The notes under the pieces: generated by a model | What the model was told of the DNA's origin: nothing | The model's input: only the letters and a program-made list of their open reading frames with translations | Database searches by the model: none | Source of the DNA: Pelomonas sp. Root405 | Lineage (GTDB): Bacteria; Pseudomonadota; Gammaproteobacteria; Burkholderiales; Burkholderiaceae_C | DNA length: 64,000 nt | NCBI RefSeq assembly: GCF_001425165.1 | Contig: NZ_LMDU01000004.1 | Location: forward strand, 50,802-114,801 | Direction of reading: 5' to 3' | In this document: positions 41,227-49,913 of the stretch, one piece after another | Position numbering within the stretch: the stretch's first letter is position 1 | How the letters are laid out: every line of letters begins with the position of its first letter | Made by a program: the position numbers and the translations under genes

Positions 41227-41946
41227 ATGCCTTTGTCCACTGCCCCGCTGAATCGCCTTGCTGCTGCCGCCGTTCTGGTCGCCAGCTGTGCCGCGCATGC
41301 GCAGGGTGTGGCCCAGGCGGCCACGACGACGCCCCCGCCGGGCACGATGACCGGCGCCTATGGGCAGAGCCTGCAACAGCAAGCCGCCATCGACAAGGCC
41401 GCGCCGGCAGCCGGCAAGCCGGCCCAGCCGGGCAATGCCAGCGATGCCGTCAGCCGCTTCCTGAGCGAGCGCGGCCTGACGATGCAGGTCGGCGAAGTGG
41501 GCGGGTCATCTCGCCTTTTGGCCAGCGTCCGCGACACCGCATCGGACCTGGTGCTGTCGGCCATGAACTTCCTTGGCGTGCGCTACACGCGCGGCGGCAA
41601 TTCGGTCGAGAACGGCTTCGACTGCAGCGGCTTCACGCGCCACATCTTCGAGATGAGCGTGGGCCTCGTGCTGCCGCGCCGTGCCGACGAGCAGGCCAAG
41701 GACAGCAGCCTGCTGTCCATCAAGCGTGACGAGCTGAAACCCGGCGACCTGGTGTTCTTCAACACCATGAAGCGCACCTTCAGCCACGTGGGCATCTATG
41801 TCGGCGAGGGCAAGTTCATCCACGCCCCGCGCACCGGCAGCGCCGTGCGTGTGGAGGACATGCGCGATTCCTACTGGGCCAAGCGCTTCACCGGCGCGCG
41901 GCGCGCGGATCTGAAGGCTGCGGCCGAAGCGCCCGTCACCCGCTGA
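41227..41946 (+). CDS. NlpC/P60 (C40) peptidoglycan endopeptidase
   Basis: 239 residues with a signal peptide (about 1-26, ending AAHAQ). A C-terminal NlpC/P60 domain (about 105-230) has the catalytic Cys133 (NGFDCSGFTRHIF), His187 (SHVGIYVGEG) and third residue H199 (FIHAPRTG). It should cleave within peptidoglycan stem peptides in the periplasm. Its start is 238 bp from the divergent prpE start, and its end overlaps the convergent YjbR-like gene by 11 bp. Confidence 0.92.
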   Translation: MPLSTAPLNRLAAAAVLVASCAAHAQGVAQAATTTPPPGTMTGAYGQSLQQQAAIDKAAPAAGKPAQPGNASDAVSRFLSERGLTMQVGEVGGSSRLLASVRDTASDLVLSAMNFLGVRYTRGGNSVENGFDCSGFTRHIFEMSVGLVLPRRADEQAKDSSLLSIKRDELKPGDLVFFNTMKRTFSHVGIYVGEGKFIHAPRTGSAVRVEDMRDSYWAKRFTGARRADLKAAAEAPVTR

Positions 41947-42265
41947 CCGCGCCACCGTTGTCGCGCCAGGATTGCGCGAGCAACTCCTTGACCCAGGCCG
42001 GCCTGGCTTTCACGAGCAACACCTTCACGCCGCAGCGCTTGGCGCCCCAGAACAGTGGTTCGACCGCGCCAGCTTCGCGCGCGATCCATGCGTCGCGGGC
42101 TGCTTCGTCCTTGATGAAGACCCGCAACTCCGCGCCATCGGGCGTCATGGTCGCGAAGATCCTGCCTTTGGCACCAGGCAGGCGAAAGGACGTCAGCTCG
42201 TGATGCGGTTTCTCGACCGCACCCGACAAGGCCAGCGCAAGTTCGCGGGCCCTGGCGGCATCCAT
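41936..42265 (-). CDS. MmcQ/YjbR-family protein
   Basis: 109 residues from the ATG at 42265, whose A is shared with the paaZ stop (TGATG). The sequence matches the small MmcQ/YjbR family (PF04237): EKPHHELTSFRLPGAKGRIFATM, ELRVFIKDEAARDAW, FWGAKRCGVKVLLVKA and a terminal LLAQSWRDN. The fold is a CyaY-like alpha/beta domain described as double-wing DNA-binding, but cellular roles are not well established. Coupling to paaZ puts it at the end of the phenylacetate region; any functional link is unknown. Confidence 0.85.
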   Translation of the reverse strand: MDAARARELALALSGAVEKPHHELTSFRLPGAKGRIFATMTPDGAELRVFIKDEAARDAWIAREAGAVEPLFWGAKRCGVKVLLVKARPAWVKELLAQSWRDNGGAVSG

Positions 42266-44313
42266 CAGCCTGCGACCCGCTTGGCGACGAGCGTCAGGAT
42301 TTCGTAGCTCGCGCAAAGCTCGCCACGCTGGTTGGTCACCGCCACATCCCAGCCGATGACGCCCTGCGCGGGTTGGTCGTCGCGCGGCGGCCGGTCGATC
42401 TTGCGCTTGGCGGTCAGGCGCGCCTGGATGGTGTCGCCCATCGCCACCGGCGTGACGAAGCGCAGGTTCTCCAGGCCGTAGTTGGCCAGCACCGGACCGG
42501 GCGCCGGGCTGACGAACAGGCCAGCCGCGGCCGACAGCACGAAGTAGCCGTGGGCGATGCGCTGGCCGAAGGGCGATGCCTTTGCGGCGACCTCGTCGAA
42601 GTGCATGTAGAAGTAGTCGCCCGACAGGCCGCCGAACGCGACGATGTCCGCCTCGCCGACGGTGCGGCGGTGCGTCAGCAGGCTCATGCCGACCTCGACG
42701 TCCTCGAAGTAGCGGCGGAAGGGATGGATGTCGCTCTCGGTGACCGTGCCGCCGCGCTGGTACTCGCCGGTGATGGCCGAGATCATCGTCGGCGAGCCCT
42801 GCACTGCGCAGCGCTGCAGGTAGTGCTTGACGGCGCGCAGGCCGCCCAGTTCCTCACCGCCGCCCGCGCGGCCGGGGCCGCCGTGCTTGAGCTTGGGCAG
42901 CGGCGAACCGTGGCCGGTGTTCTCCAGCGCAGCCTCACGGTCCAGCACGAGCATGCGGCCGTGCCAGGCCGCAAAGGTCGGCACGGCCTGGGCCGCCAGC
43001 GCCGGGGTCTTGGTGCAGATCGTGCCGACAAGGCTGCCGCGGCCGAGCGTCGCCAGATGCAGCGCCTCGTCGAAATCGCCATAGGGCATCAGCGTCGTGA
43101 CGGGGCCGAAAGCTTCCAGGTGATGGGCGTCGCTGCCGGCCGAGTCGCGTGCCAGCAGCAGCGTCGGCGCGAAGAACGAACCCTCGGCAACGCCCTCGCC
43201 CTTGGGCGCAAAGCCGTCACGCTCGGACAGCAGCAGCTCGCAGTTCTTCGCCAGCTGGGCCACCCGCTCGGCCACGTCGGCCTGCTGCGCCTTGCTGGAC
43301 AGCGCGCCCATGCGCACGCCTTCGACGGCCGGGTCGCCGACGACCGTCTTGCTCAGCCGCGCCTTCAACGCAGCCGCGACCGCATCGACTCGATGGGCCG
43401 GGACGATGGTGCGGCGGATGGCCGTGCACTTCTGGCCGGCCTTGGCCGTCATCTCTCGCGCGACCTCCTTGATGAAGAGGGCGAATTCCGGGTCGTCCGG
43501 CGTCACGTCGGGCGCGAGGATGGCGCAGTTCAGGCTGTCGGCCTCGGCGTTGAAGGGGATGCTCTTCTTCAACAGGTTGGGGTGCGCCTTCAGCATCAGC
43601 GCGGTGTCGGCGCTGCCAGTGAAGGTGACGACGTCTGATTCATCGAGGCGCTCGAACAGATCACCCGTACCGCCGATGATGAGCTGCAGCGCGCCGACCT
43701 GCACCAGGCCCGAGTCGACCACCATGCGCACGCAGGCTTCGGCGACGTAGCTGGTCGCTGTGGCTGGCTTGACCAAGCAAGGCATGCCGGCCAGGAAGCT
43801 CGGCGCGAACTTCTCCAACATGCCCCACATCGGGAAATTAAAGGCATTGATGTGCAGCGCCACGCCCCGCTTGGGCACCATCACATGGCTGCCGATGAAG
43901 TGGTTGTTGGCACCCAGACGCATTGGCGGGCCCTCGTGCAGCACGTTGCTGCTCGGCAGGTCCTTGCCGCCGATGGAGGCGTACGCGAACAGCGTGCCGA
44001 TGCCGCCTTCGATGTCGATCCAGGAGTCGCTGCGCGTCGCGCCCGTGTGGGCGCTGATCGCGTAAAGCTCTTCCTTGCGCTCCATGAGGTAGGCGGCGAG
44101 CGCCTTCAGCACGCGGGCACGGTCCTGGAAGTGGGTGCGCAGCAGGCCCGGCAGCGCCGTGCCGCGCGCAAACGCCATGGCCTCGGAGAAGTCGAGCGAC
44201 TCCTCGTGCGTGTAGGCCACGACGCGGCCGTTGATGGCGCTGGCCATCGGCTTGGCCGCGCGCTCGCCGACCCAGCGGCCGGCGATGTAGCTCTGGAGTG
44301 TGGAAACTGCCAT
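42265..44313 (-). CDS. paaZ: Oxepin-CoA hydrolase / 3-oxo-5,6-didehydrosuberyl-CoA semialdehyde dehydrogenase
   Basis: 682 residues from the ATG at 44313 with an AGAGGA site. It is the bifunctional ring-opening enzyme of aerobic phenylacetate degradation. The N-terminal aldehyde dehydrogenase (about 1-520) has HINAFNFPMWGMLEK, VTFTGSADTAL and the catalytic Cys in AKAGQKCTAIRR. The C-terminal MaoC-type hydratase (about 535-682) has GDYFYMHFDEVAAKASPFG and RIAHGYFVLS. It opens oxepin-CoA and oxidises the resulting aldehyde with NADP. It is separated from the main paa operon by paaR and an ABC binding-protein gene. Confidence 0.95.
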   Translation of the reverse strand: MAVSTLQSYIAGRWVGERAAKPMASAINGRVVAYTHEESLDFSEAMAFARGTALPGLLRTHFQDRARVLKALAAYLMERKEELYAISAHTGATRSDSWIDIEGGIGTLFAYASIGGKDLPSSNVLHEGPPMRLGANNHFIGSHVMVPKRGVALHINAFNFPMWGMLEKFAPSFLAGMPCLVKPATATSYVAEACVRMVVDSGLVQVGALQLIIGGTGDLFERLDESDVVTFTGSADTALMLKAHPNLLKKSIPFNAEADSLNCAILAPDVTPDDPEFALFIKEVAREMTAKAGQKCTAIRRTIVPAHRVDAVAAALKARLSKTVVGDPAVEGVRMGALSSKAQQADVAERVAQLAKNCELLLSERDGFAPKGEGVAEGSFFAPTLLLARDSAGSDAHHLEAFGPVTTLMPYGDFDEALHLATLGRGSLVGTICTKTPALAAQAVPTFAAWHGRMLVLDREAALENTGHGSPLPKLKHGGPGRAGGGEELGGLRAVKHYLQRCAVQGSPTMISAITGEYQRGGTVTESDIHPFRRYFEDVEVGMSLLTHRRTVGEADIVAFGGLSGDYFYMHFDEVAAKASPFGQRIAHGYFVLSAAAGLFVSPAPGPVLANYGLENLRFVTPVAMGDTIQARLTAKRKIDRPPRDDQPAQGVIGWDVAVTNQRGELCASYEILTLVAKRVAG

Positions 44314-44366
44314 TTCAAATCCTCTGGGCCGCGCCACGCGCAGGCCGTTCATCCAGCGGTCGCCAC

Positions 44367-44388
44367 GGGGCCGGGCATGACCGGCCCC
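44367..44388 (-). terminator. Hairpin between binding-protein gene and paaZ
   Basis: An 8-bp perfect GC stem (GGGGCCGG with CCGGCCCC) with a 6-nt loop lies in the 102-bp gap. No U-run follows on the minus strand, so it is a pause or mRNA-stability element or an inefficient terminator rather than a canonical one. Confidence 0.4.
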
Positions 44389-44415
44389 ATGAAGGACATC
44401 CGCAAAGGCCTGCCG

Positions 44416-45561
44416 TTACTTGATCAGCACCCAGGCGCCGTTCTTGATCTGCACCATCACGCGGGCACGCTGGTCCAGGCCGAGGTGGTCGCCGGCCGAC
44501 ATGTTGAACACGCCATGCGCACCGGCCACGTTCTTGACGTTCTCCAGCGCATCGCGCAGCGCTGCGCGGAAGGCGGGCGTGCCGGGCTGGGCCTTCTTCA
44601 GTGCCTCGGGCGCGGCGGCGGCCAGCAGCAGGCCGGCGTCCCAGGCGTGGCCGCCGAAGGTCGACACCGAGCCCTTGCCGTGCGCCGCTTCGTACTTCGA
44701 GATGTAGTCCAGCGCGCTCTTCCTGACCGGGTGGTCGGCAGGCAACTGGGCAGCGACCAGCACCGGGCCCGACGGCAGCAACGTGCCCTCGACGTCCTTG
44801 CCACCCACGCGCAGGAAATCGTTGTTGGCCACGCCGTGGGTCTGGTAGATCTTGCCCGCGTAGCCGCGCTCCTTCAGCGCCTTCTGCGGCAGCGCGGCGG
44901 GCGTGCCCGAGCCGGCGATCAGGATGGCGTCGGGCCTGGCCGAGACCAGCTTGAGCACCTGGCCGGTGACCGACGTGTCAGTGCGGTTGTAGCGCTCGCT
45001 CGCGACGATATTGAGGTTCTTGGTCGCAGCGATCTTGTTGAACTCGCCCCACCAGCCCTCGCCGTAGGCGTCGGCAAAGCCGATGAAGCCGGCCGTTTTG
45101 ATGCCGTTGTCGACCATGTGGGTCACGATGGCCAGGGCCATCATGATGTCGTTCTGCGGGGTCTTGAAGACCCAGCGCTTCTTGGCATCGATAGGCTCGA
45201 CGATGCGGGCCGACGCGGCCATCGAGATCATCGGCGTCTGCGCCTCCGACACCGCGTCGATCATCGCCAGCGAGTTGGGCGTGACGGTCGAGCCGATGAT
45301 GATGTCGACCTTGTTCTCGGTGATGAACTTGCGCGTGTTGGCCACGGCCGTCGTCGTGTCAGACGCATCGTCCAGCACGATGTAGTTGACCTTCTGGCCG
45401 CCGAGGGTCGTCGGCATCAGCGCGACGGTGTTCTTCTCGGGGATGCCGAGCGAGGCGGCCGGGCCGGTGGCCGAGACCGTGACGCCGACGTTGATGTCGG
45501 CCTGGGCTGCAAGGCTCAGGGTGGCAGCGATGGCCAGGGCGAGTTGCTTGAATGGCTTCAT
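44416..45561 (-). CDS. Branched-chain amino acid-type ABC transporter substrate-binding protein
   Basis: 381 residues with a signal peptide (about 1-21, ending AAQA). It is a type I periplasmic binding protein of the LivJ family (Peripla_BP_6): DINVGVTVSATGPAASLGIPEKN, DDASDTTTAVANTRKF, STVTPNSLAM and GFIGFADAYGEGW. These family members bind leucine-like amino acids, but many in aromatic clusters bind aromatic acids. No permease or ATPase genes accompany it here, so partners must be elsewhere. Its location between paaR and paaZ suggests phenylacetate or a related acid as ligand. Confidence 0.88.
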   Translation of the reverse strand: MKPFKQLALAIAATLSLAAQADINVGVTVSATGPAASLGIPEKNTVALMPTTLGGQKVNYIVLDDASDTTTAVANTRKFITENKVDIIIGSTVTPNSLAMIDAVSEAQTPMISMAASARIVEPIDAKKRWVFKTPQNDIMMALAIVTHMVDNGIKTAGFIGFADAYGEGWWGEFNKIAATKNLNIVASERYNRTDTSVTGQVLKLVSARPDAILIAGSGTPAALPQKALKERGYAGKIYQTHGVANNDFLRVGGKDVEGTLLPSGPVLVAAQLPADHPVRKSALDYISKYEAAHGKGSVSTFGGHAWDAGLLLAAAAPEALKKAQPGTPAFRAALRDALENVKNVAGAHGVFNMSAGDHLGLDQRARVMVQIKNGAWVLIK

Positions 45562-45579
45562 GGGTCGTCTCCTCGGGGG

Positions 45580-46197
45580 TTATTGGATGAGGGCCGGCTG
45601 GCGCAGCTGCACTGCACCGAGACCGCCAAAGAACAGATCGCTGACCAGGGTGGCAAGCGCCTCGTGAGAGAGCTCGCCCTCCGGCCGCAACCAGGTGAAG
45701 GTCCAGTTGATCATGCCAAAGAGCAGCATGGTCAGCGGCTTGTGCAGATTGGCCTCGCGCAGCTCGGGCCGCACGCGGCTGACGGCAGCCGCGAACTCGC
45801 TGACGACGCGACGCTCCACGTCCAGCAGGCGCTCGCGCTCGGCGTCAGCCAGGAACTTGATCTCGCTGGTCAACACGCGGTGCTGGGCCTGGGCGTCGGC
45901 ATAGGACCGGGTGAAGCGCTCGATGAGCGCGCGCAGTTGCGCGTCCGGCGCCAGCTGCTGCGCCTTGACCTCTTCGACCAAGGCCAGCAGTGCATGCACG
46001 TGCGCATCGCAGATCTGCGCGAGGAGGTCCTGCTTGTCCTGGAAGTAGTGGTACAGCGTCGGCTTGGCGACGCCGCAGGCCTCGGCGACCTGGTTCATGG
46101 ACGTGGCGCTGAAGCCTTGCTCAGCGAACAGGTCGGCGGCGGCGGCGAGGATGTCCTCGCGTTGGGCTTCGAAGCCGGGGGCGCGTTTGCGGGCCAT
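45580..46197 (-). CDS. paaR: TetR-family regulator, probable PaaR
   Basis: 205 residues from the ATG at 46197 (MARKRAPGFEAQ). The N-terminal HTH (about 10-56) reads REDILAAAADLFAEQGFSATSMNQVAEACGVAKPTLYHYFQDKQDLL, and the C-terminal half is a TetR_C ligand domain. In betaproteobacteria a TetR-type PaaR represses the paa genes and releases on phenylacetyl-CoA. The palindromic operator before paaG fits that role. The gene is separated from paaE by the inverted repeat at 46224-46306 and from the binding-protein gene by 18 bp. Confidence 0.82.
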   Translation of the reverse strand: MARKRAPGFEAQREDILAAAADLFAEQGFSATSMNQVAEACGVAKPTLYHYFQDKQDLLAQICDAHVHALLALVEEVKAQQLAPDAQLRALIERFTRSYADAQAQHRVLTSEIKFLADAERERLLDVERRVVSEFAAAVSRVRPELREANLHKPLTMLLFGMINWTFTWLRPEGELSHEALATLVSDLFFGGLGAVQLRQPALIQ

Positions 46198-46223
46198 GTC
46201 AGACCGGAACGCAGCAAGCAGAG

Positions 46224-46306
46224 ATGCAACCACAGAGGCACAGAGGCACAGAGGAATTCAAAAGTCGTTGCATTTGCTCTGTGTCTCCGTGCCTCTGTGG
46301 TTGCAT
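46224..46306. repeat. Long inverted repeat made of CACAGAGG units
   Basis: Two 30-nt arms (46224-46253 and 46277-46306) are reverse complements at 28 of 30 positions, with a 23-nt loop. Each arm contains tandem copies of CACAGAGG or a close variant. It fills the paaE-paaR gap. It could terminate or stabilise the paaG-E transcript; related ACAGAGG-type intergenic repeats occur scattered in many genomes. Confidence 0.8.
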
Positions 46307-46314
46307 TGGAAGTT

Positions 46315-47373
46315 TCATCGCTCGTCGAAGCTGATGACCACTCGCTCGGTCAGCGGATGAGCCTGGCAGCTGAGGATGAAGCCATTGGCGACTTCCGCCT
46401 TGTCGAGCGCGAAGTTCTTGTCCATGCGAACCTCGCCCTCGATGAGCTTGCAACGGCAGGTCGAGCACACGCCGCTCTTGCAGGAGAACGGCACATCCAT
46501 GCCCTCACGCGCGGCAGCGTCGAGGAGGCTGGGGTCGCTGGCATGGAACTCGATCTCGCGCGACAGGCCGTCGCGGATGACGGTCACGCGGGCCTGCGGC
46601 GCATCACCCGGCTTGACCTCGTGCGGCACCGGCCTGCCCGACAGCGTCTCCGGTGTGCCGAAGCGCTCGATGTGGATGCGCTCGGCCGGGATGCCCGAGC
46701 CCAGCAGCGCGGCCTCGGCCTGGTCGTTCATCTCGAAAGGGCCGCAGACGAACACCTCGTCGATGCTGCTGGCCGGCACCGGGCCGGCCAGGAAGGCGCT
46801 GAGCTTGCCGGCGTCGAGCCGCCCGCCGTACAGCGGTGCGTCCACGACTTCGCGGCTGAAGATCAGGTGCAGCGACAGCCGCGTCATGAAACGATTCTTC
46901 AGGTCTTCGAGTTCTTCCTTGAACATCGTCGACGCGGTACGGCGGTTCGAGTAGATCAGCGTCGCTCGGGCACTCGGCTCCCGCTCCAGCAGCGCCGTCA
47001 GGATGGCAATGATGGGCGTGATGCCCGAGCCGCCAGCGATGAAGAGGACATGGCGCCCGGCCTCGGACTTGGGCAGGACGAAACGGCCTTGCGGCGGATA
47101 GGACTCGATGACGTCGCCCGCCTTGAGCTGCTCATGAACCCAGCTCGAGAACGCACCGCCGTCGACGCGGCGGATGCCGACGCGCAATTGACGGTCGGAG
47201 CAGATGGAGTAGCTGCGTCGCAGCTCTTGGCCGCCGACGCTGGCGCGCAGCGTCAGGTACTGGCCGGGCTCGAAGCCGAAACTGTCGGCGGGCGCTTCGA
47301 AGCCGACGACCATCGCGTCGTCGGTGTCGCGTTCGACGCTGCTCACGCGCAAGGGGTGGAAGTGGAGTGCCAT
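46315..47373 (-). CDS. paaE: Phenylacetyl-CoA epoxidase reductase subunit
   Basis: 352 residues from the ATG at 47373 (MALHFHPL); a longer frame to 47478 overlaps paaD and lacks similarity. The N-terminal ferredoxin-NADP reductase domain has RSYSICS (flavin), GGSGITPIIAIL (NADPH) and VFVCGPFEM. The C-terminal plant-type 2Fe-2S domain has the cysteines in FSCKSGVCSTCRCKL and ILSCQAHP. It carries electrons from NADPH to the PaaABCD oxygenase. The gap to paaD is 1 bp. Confidence 0.95.
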   Translation of the reverse strand: MALHFHPLRVSSVERDTDDAMVVGFEAPADSFGFEPGQYLTLRASVGGQELRRSYSICSDRQLRVGIRRVDGGAFSSWVHEQLKAGDVIESYPPQGRFVLPKSEAGRHVLFIAGGSGITPIIAILTALLEREPSARATLIYSNRRTASTMFKEELEDLKNRFMTRLSLHLIFSREVVDAPLYGGRLDAGKLSAFLAGPVPASSIDEVFVCGPFEMNDQAEAALLGSGIPAERIHIERFGTPETLSGRPVPHEVKPGDAPQARVTVIRDGLSREIEFHASDPSLLDAAAREGMDVPFSCKSGVCSTCRCKLIEGEVRMDKNFALDKAEVANGFILSCQAHPLTERVVISFDER

Positions 47374-47374
47374 C

Positions 47375-47842
47375 TCAGATGGGTTTGAAGTATTCGAAGG
47401 GTTCGAGGCACTCGATGCAGCGCCACGTGGACTTGCACGCGGTGGAGCCGAAGCGGGATAACTGTTCTGTGCGGCCACTGTCGCAACGCGGGCAACGCAG
47501 CCGCGGCACGATACGGATGGCCTGCTCGCCGCTGCACTGCGGCGGCACGATGCCGTACTGCTGCAGCTTCTCGCGGCCCTCGGGCGTGATCCAGTCGGTG
47601 CTCCACGCGGGCGCGCGCTGCATGGTCACGGTCACGTCGCCAAACTCGGCCAGCGCCGCGCGCACGTCGTCGGCAATCAGCTCGGTGGCCGGGCAGCCGC
47701 TGTAGGTGGGCGTCAGCACGACCTCAACGCCGGACGCCGTCTCGCGCAGGTCGCGCACGATGCCCAGCTCCACCAGGCTGACGGCCGGGATTTCCGGGTC
47801 GGGCACGGCAGCGAGGCGCTCGCGGGCTGCAACGAGGTTCAT
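47375..47842 (-). CDS. paaD: Phenylacetyl-CoA epoxidase assembly subunit PaaD
   Basis: 155 residues from the ATG at 47842, which shares its A with the paaC stop (TGATG). An N-terminal MIP18/DUF59 domain (PDPEIPAVSLVELGIVRDL, TPTYSGCPATELIADDV) is followed by a C-terminal Cys region (LRCPRCDSG, STACKSTWRCIECLEPFEYF) resembling a zinc ribbon. PaaD is needed for iron-site or cluster maturation of the multicomponent oxygenase. Part of coupled paaABCDE. Confidence 0.95.
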   Translation of the reverse strand: MNLVAARERLAAVPDPEIPAVSLVELGIVRDLRETASGVEVVLTPTYSGCPATELIADDVRAALAEFGDVTVTMQRAPAWSTDWITPEGREKLQQYGIVPPQCSGEQAIRIVPRLRCPRCDSGRTEQLSRFGSTACKSTWRCIECLEPFEYFKPI

Positions 47843-48606
47843 CACCACACGCCGCCTGGATACATGCGCTGCAGGTGCTGCATCGTGCCCAGCATGTGGC
47901 CCATGTGCTCGCTGTGGATGCCGTCGATGCCGCGCGGCTGCATGGCGCTGTCGCGGGGCAAGTTCAAGCCGGCCTCCTGCATCAGCGTGGCCCAGCGTTC
48001 GCGCCATTCGGGCTCCAGCTCGTTCCACGCCGGGCCGACGCCATCGGCGCCTTCGGCGGCGAACAGCTCGTTGAAGTAAGGCCACAGCACGTTCAGCGCG
48101 ACCTGCATGCGCGCCTTCGACTCGTCGGTGCCGTCGCCCAACCGGACAAGCCAGTCGCTGGAATGCTGGCGGTGATAGCGCACCTCCTTCAGCGACTTGG
48201 CGGCAATGCCGGCGATCTCGGTGTCCGAGCTCGCCTGCAGCCGATCAAACAGCAGCTCCAGCCAGATCGCCATGGCCGCATTGCGCAGGGTCGTCAGCGC
48301 GAAGTCGCGCCCGCCGCCGCCGTCGCTCGGGCTGGCCGCCGCGTTGGGCAATTCGACAAGCACGACGTTGCGGTAGTCGCGCTCCTCGCGCAGGAAGGCG
48401 AGCTGGTCCTCATCGCGGCCGGCGCCCTCGAGCTGGCCCGCATGGGTCAGCAGCGCACGCGCCTGACCCAGCAGGTCCAGCGCAATGTTGGACAGCGCGA
48501 GGTCTTCCTCCAGCACCGGCGCATGGCCAGCCCATTCGGACAGGCGCTGGCTGTGGATGAGGCAGGTGTCCGCCAGGCGCAGGACGTAGGTGGTCTTGGC
48601 GTCCAT
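47842..48606 (-). CDS. paaC: Phenylacetyl-CoA epoxidase structural subunit PaaC
   Basis: 254 residues from the ATG at 48606 (TGATG with the paaB stop); a GTG one codon earlier is possible. It is a ferritin-like, non-catalytic partner of PaaA. Matching family sequence includes LADTCLIHSQRLSEWAGHAPVLEEDLALSNIALDLLGQARALL, KSLKEVRYHRQHSSDW and a C-terminal GIHSEHMGHMLGTMQHLQRMYPG. The PaaAC heterodimer with PaaB is the oxygenase core. Confidence 0.96.
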   Translation of the reverse strand: MDAKTTYVLRLADTCLIHSQRLSEWAGHAPVLEEDLALSNIALDLLGQARALLTHAGQLEGAGRDEDQLAFLREERDYRNVVLVELPNAAASPSDGGGGRDFALTTLRNAAMAIWLELLFDRLQASSDTEIAGIAAKSLKEVRYHRQHSSDWLVRLGDGTDESKARMQVALNVLWPYFNELFAAEGADGVGPAWNELEPEWRERWATLMQEAGLNLPRDSAMQPRGIDGIHSEHMGHMLGTMQHLQRMYPGGVW

Positions 48607-48899
48607 CACATGTGGTTCAGTTCGTCCGGCAGTTCATAGAACGTCGGATGGCGGTAGACCTTGTCGTCGGCCGGGTCGAACAGGCTGCCCTTCTCGGTCG
48701 GGTCGCTGGCGGCGATCTGCTCGGAGCGCACGACCCAGATGCTGGTGCCTTCCTGGCGGCGCGTATAGACGTCGCGCGCCATCTGGATGGCCATGGCCGA
48801 GTCGGGCGCGTGCAGGCTGCCGCAGTGCTTGTGGTCCAGGCCCGCCTTGCTGCGGACGAACACTTCCCACAGCGGCCATTCGTTCTTCGGATTGCTCAT
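48606..48899 (-). CDS. paaB: Phenylacetyl-CoA epoxidase subunit PaaB
   Basis: 97 residues from the ATG at 48899 ([16 protein letters not shown]); longer in-frame sequence is antisense to nothing known but overlaps paaA and is not conserved. Family sequence includes WEVFVRSKAGLDHKHCGSLHAPD, MARDVYTRRQEGTSIWVV and a terminal YELPDELNHM. PaaB bridges PaaAC dimers in the oxygenase complex. It starts with TGATG overlap with paaA. Confidence 0.96.
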   Translation of the reverse strand: MSNPKNEWPLWEVFVRSKAGLDHKHCGSLHAPDSAMAIQMARDVYTRRQEGTSIWVVRSEQIAASDPTEKGSLFDPADDKVYRHPTFYELPDELNHM

Positions 48900-49903
48900 C
48901 ACGCTGCCTCTTGTTTGACGGCTTGCTTGCGCGCATGCGCCAGCGCCGCATCGCGAACCCAGGCGCCGTCGTCCCAGGCCTTGTTGCGGGCGGCCAGGCG
49001 CTCGCGGTTGCAGGGGCCTTCCCCGCCGACGACGCGCCAGAACTCGGGCCAGTCGATCTCGCCGAAGTCGTACGAATCGCGCTCGGCGTTCCACTTCAGC
49101 GCCGGGTCGGGCACGGTCACGCCGAGGATGTCGGCCTGAGGAATGGTCGCGTCAACGAACTTCTGGCGCAGCTGGTCGTTGGTGACGCGCTTGATGCCCC
49201 AGCGCATGCTCTGCTCGGAGTTCGGCGAGTCCTTGTCCGCCGGGCCGAACATCATCAGCGACGGCCACCACCAGCGGTTCACGGCGTCCTGCACCATCGC
49301 CTTTTGCGCGGCGCTGCCGTGGGTCATCATCGTCAGCAGGCTCTCATAGCCCTGGCGCTGGTGGAAGCTCTCCTCGCGGCAGACGCGAATCATGGCCCGC
49401 GCATAAGGCGCATATGAACACCGGCACAGCGGCACCTGGTTCATGATGGCCGCCCCATCCACCAGCCAGCCGATGACGCCGATGTCGGCCCAGGTCAGCG
49501 TCGGGTAGTTGAAGATGGAGCTGTACTTGGCTTTGCCCGACAGCAGCGCCTCGGTCATCTCGTCGCGGCTGGTGCCGAGGGTCTCGGCGGCGGCGTAGAG
49601 GTAGAGGCCGTGGCCGCCCTCGTCCTGCACCTTGGCCAGCAGGATGGCCTTGCGCTTGAGCGTCGGCGCCCGCGTGATCCAGTTGCCCTCGGGCAGCATG
49701 CCGACGATCTCGCTGTGCGCATGCTGGCTGATCTGGCGCACCAGCGTCTTGCGGTAATGCTCGGGCATCCAGTCCTTCGCCTCGATGAATTCGCCGGCGT
49801 CGATGCGGGCTTCAAAGGCTTCCTCGCGGGCCAGTTCCTCGGCGCTTTTGACGACCTTGGGCTTGGCTTCCCGCGCCATCAGATCCATGGCTTGGGTATA
49901 CAT
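48899..49903 (-). CDS. paaA: Phenylacetyl-CoA epoxidase catalytic subunit PaaA
   Basis: 334 residues, ATG at 49903 with a strong AAGGAG site 7 bp upstream. It is the diiron oxygenase subunit that converts phenylacetyl-CoA to the ring 1,2-epoxide. The ferritin-like metal ligands lie in helices with [17 protein letters not shown] and [14 protein letters not shown] (ExxH pairs). [13 protein letters not shown] precedes the first ligand helix. It starts 10 bp after the paaK stop and leads paaABCDE. Confidence 0.97.
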   Translation of the reverse strand: MYTQAMDLMAREAKPKVVKSAEELAREEAFEARIDAGEFIEAKDWMPEHYRKTLVRQISQHAHSEIVGMLPEGNWITRAPTLKRKAILLAKVQDEGGHGLYLYAAAETLGTSRDEMTEALLSGKAKYSSIFNYPTLTWADIGVIGWLVDGAAIMNQVPLCRCSYAPYARAMIRVCREESFHQRQGYESLLTMMTHGSAAQKAMVQDAVNRWWWPSLMMFGPADKDSPNSEQSMRWGIKRVTNDQLRQKFVDATIPQADILGVTVPDPALKWNAERDSYDFGEIDWPEFWRVVGGEGPCNRERLAARNKAWDDGAWVRDAALAHARKQAVKQEAA

Positions 49904-49913
49904 GGCGGGCTCC

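Noticed and set aside
44367..44388. Full rho-independent terminator between the binding-protein gene and paaZ
   Set aside because: No U-tract follows; kept as a low-confidence hairpin.
43852..47388. A 1178-codon plus-strand open frame
   Set aside because: It lies antisense to paaZ, the binding protein, paaR and paaE, and its sequence is Arg/Gln/His/Ala-rich without any recognisable domain.
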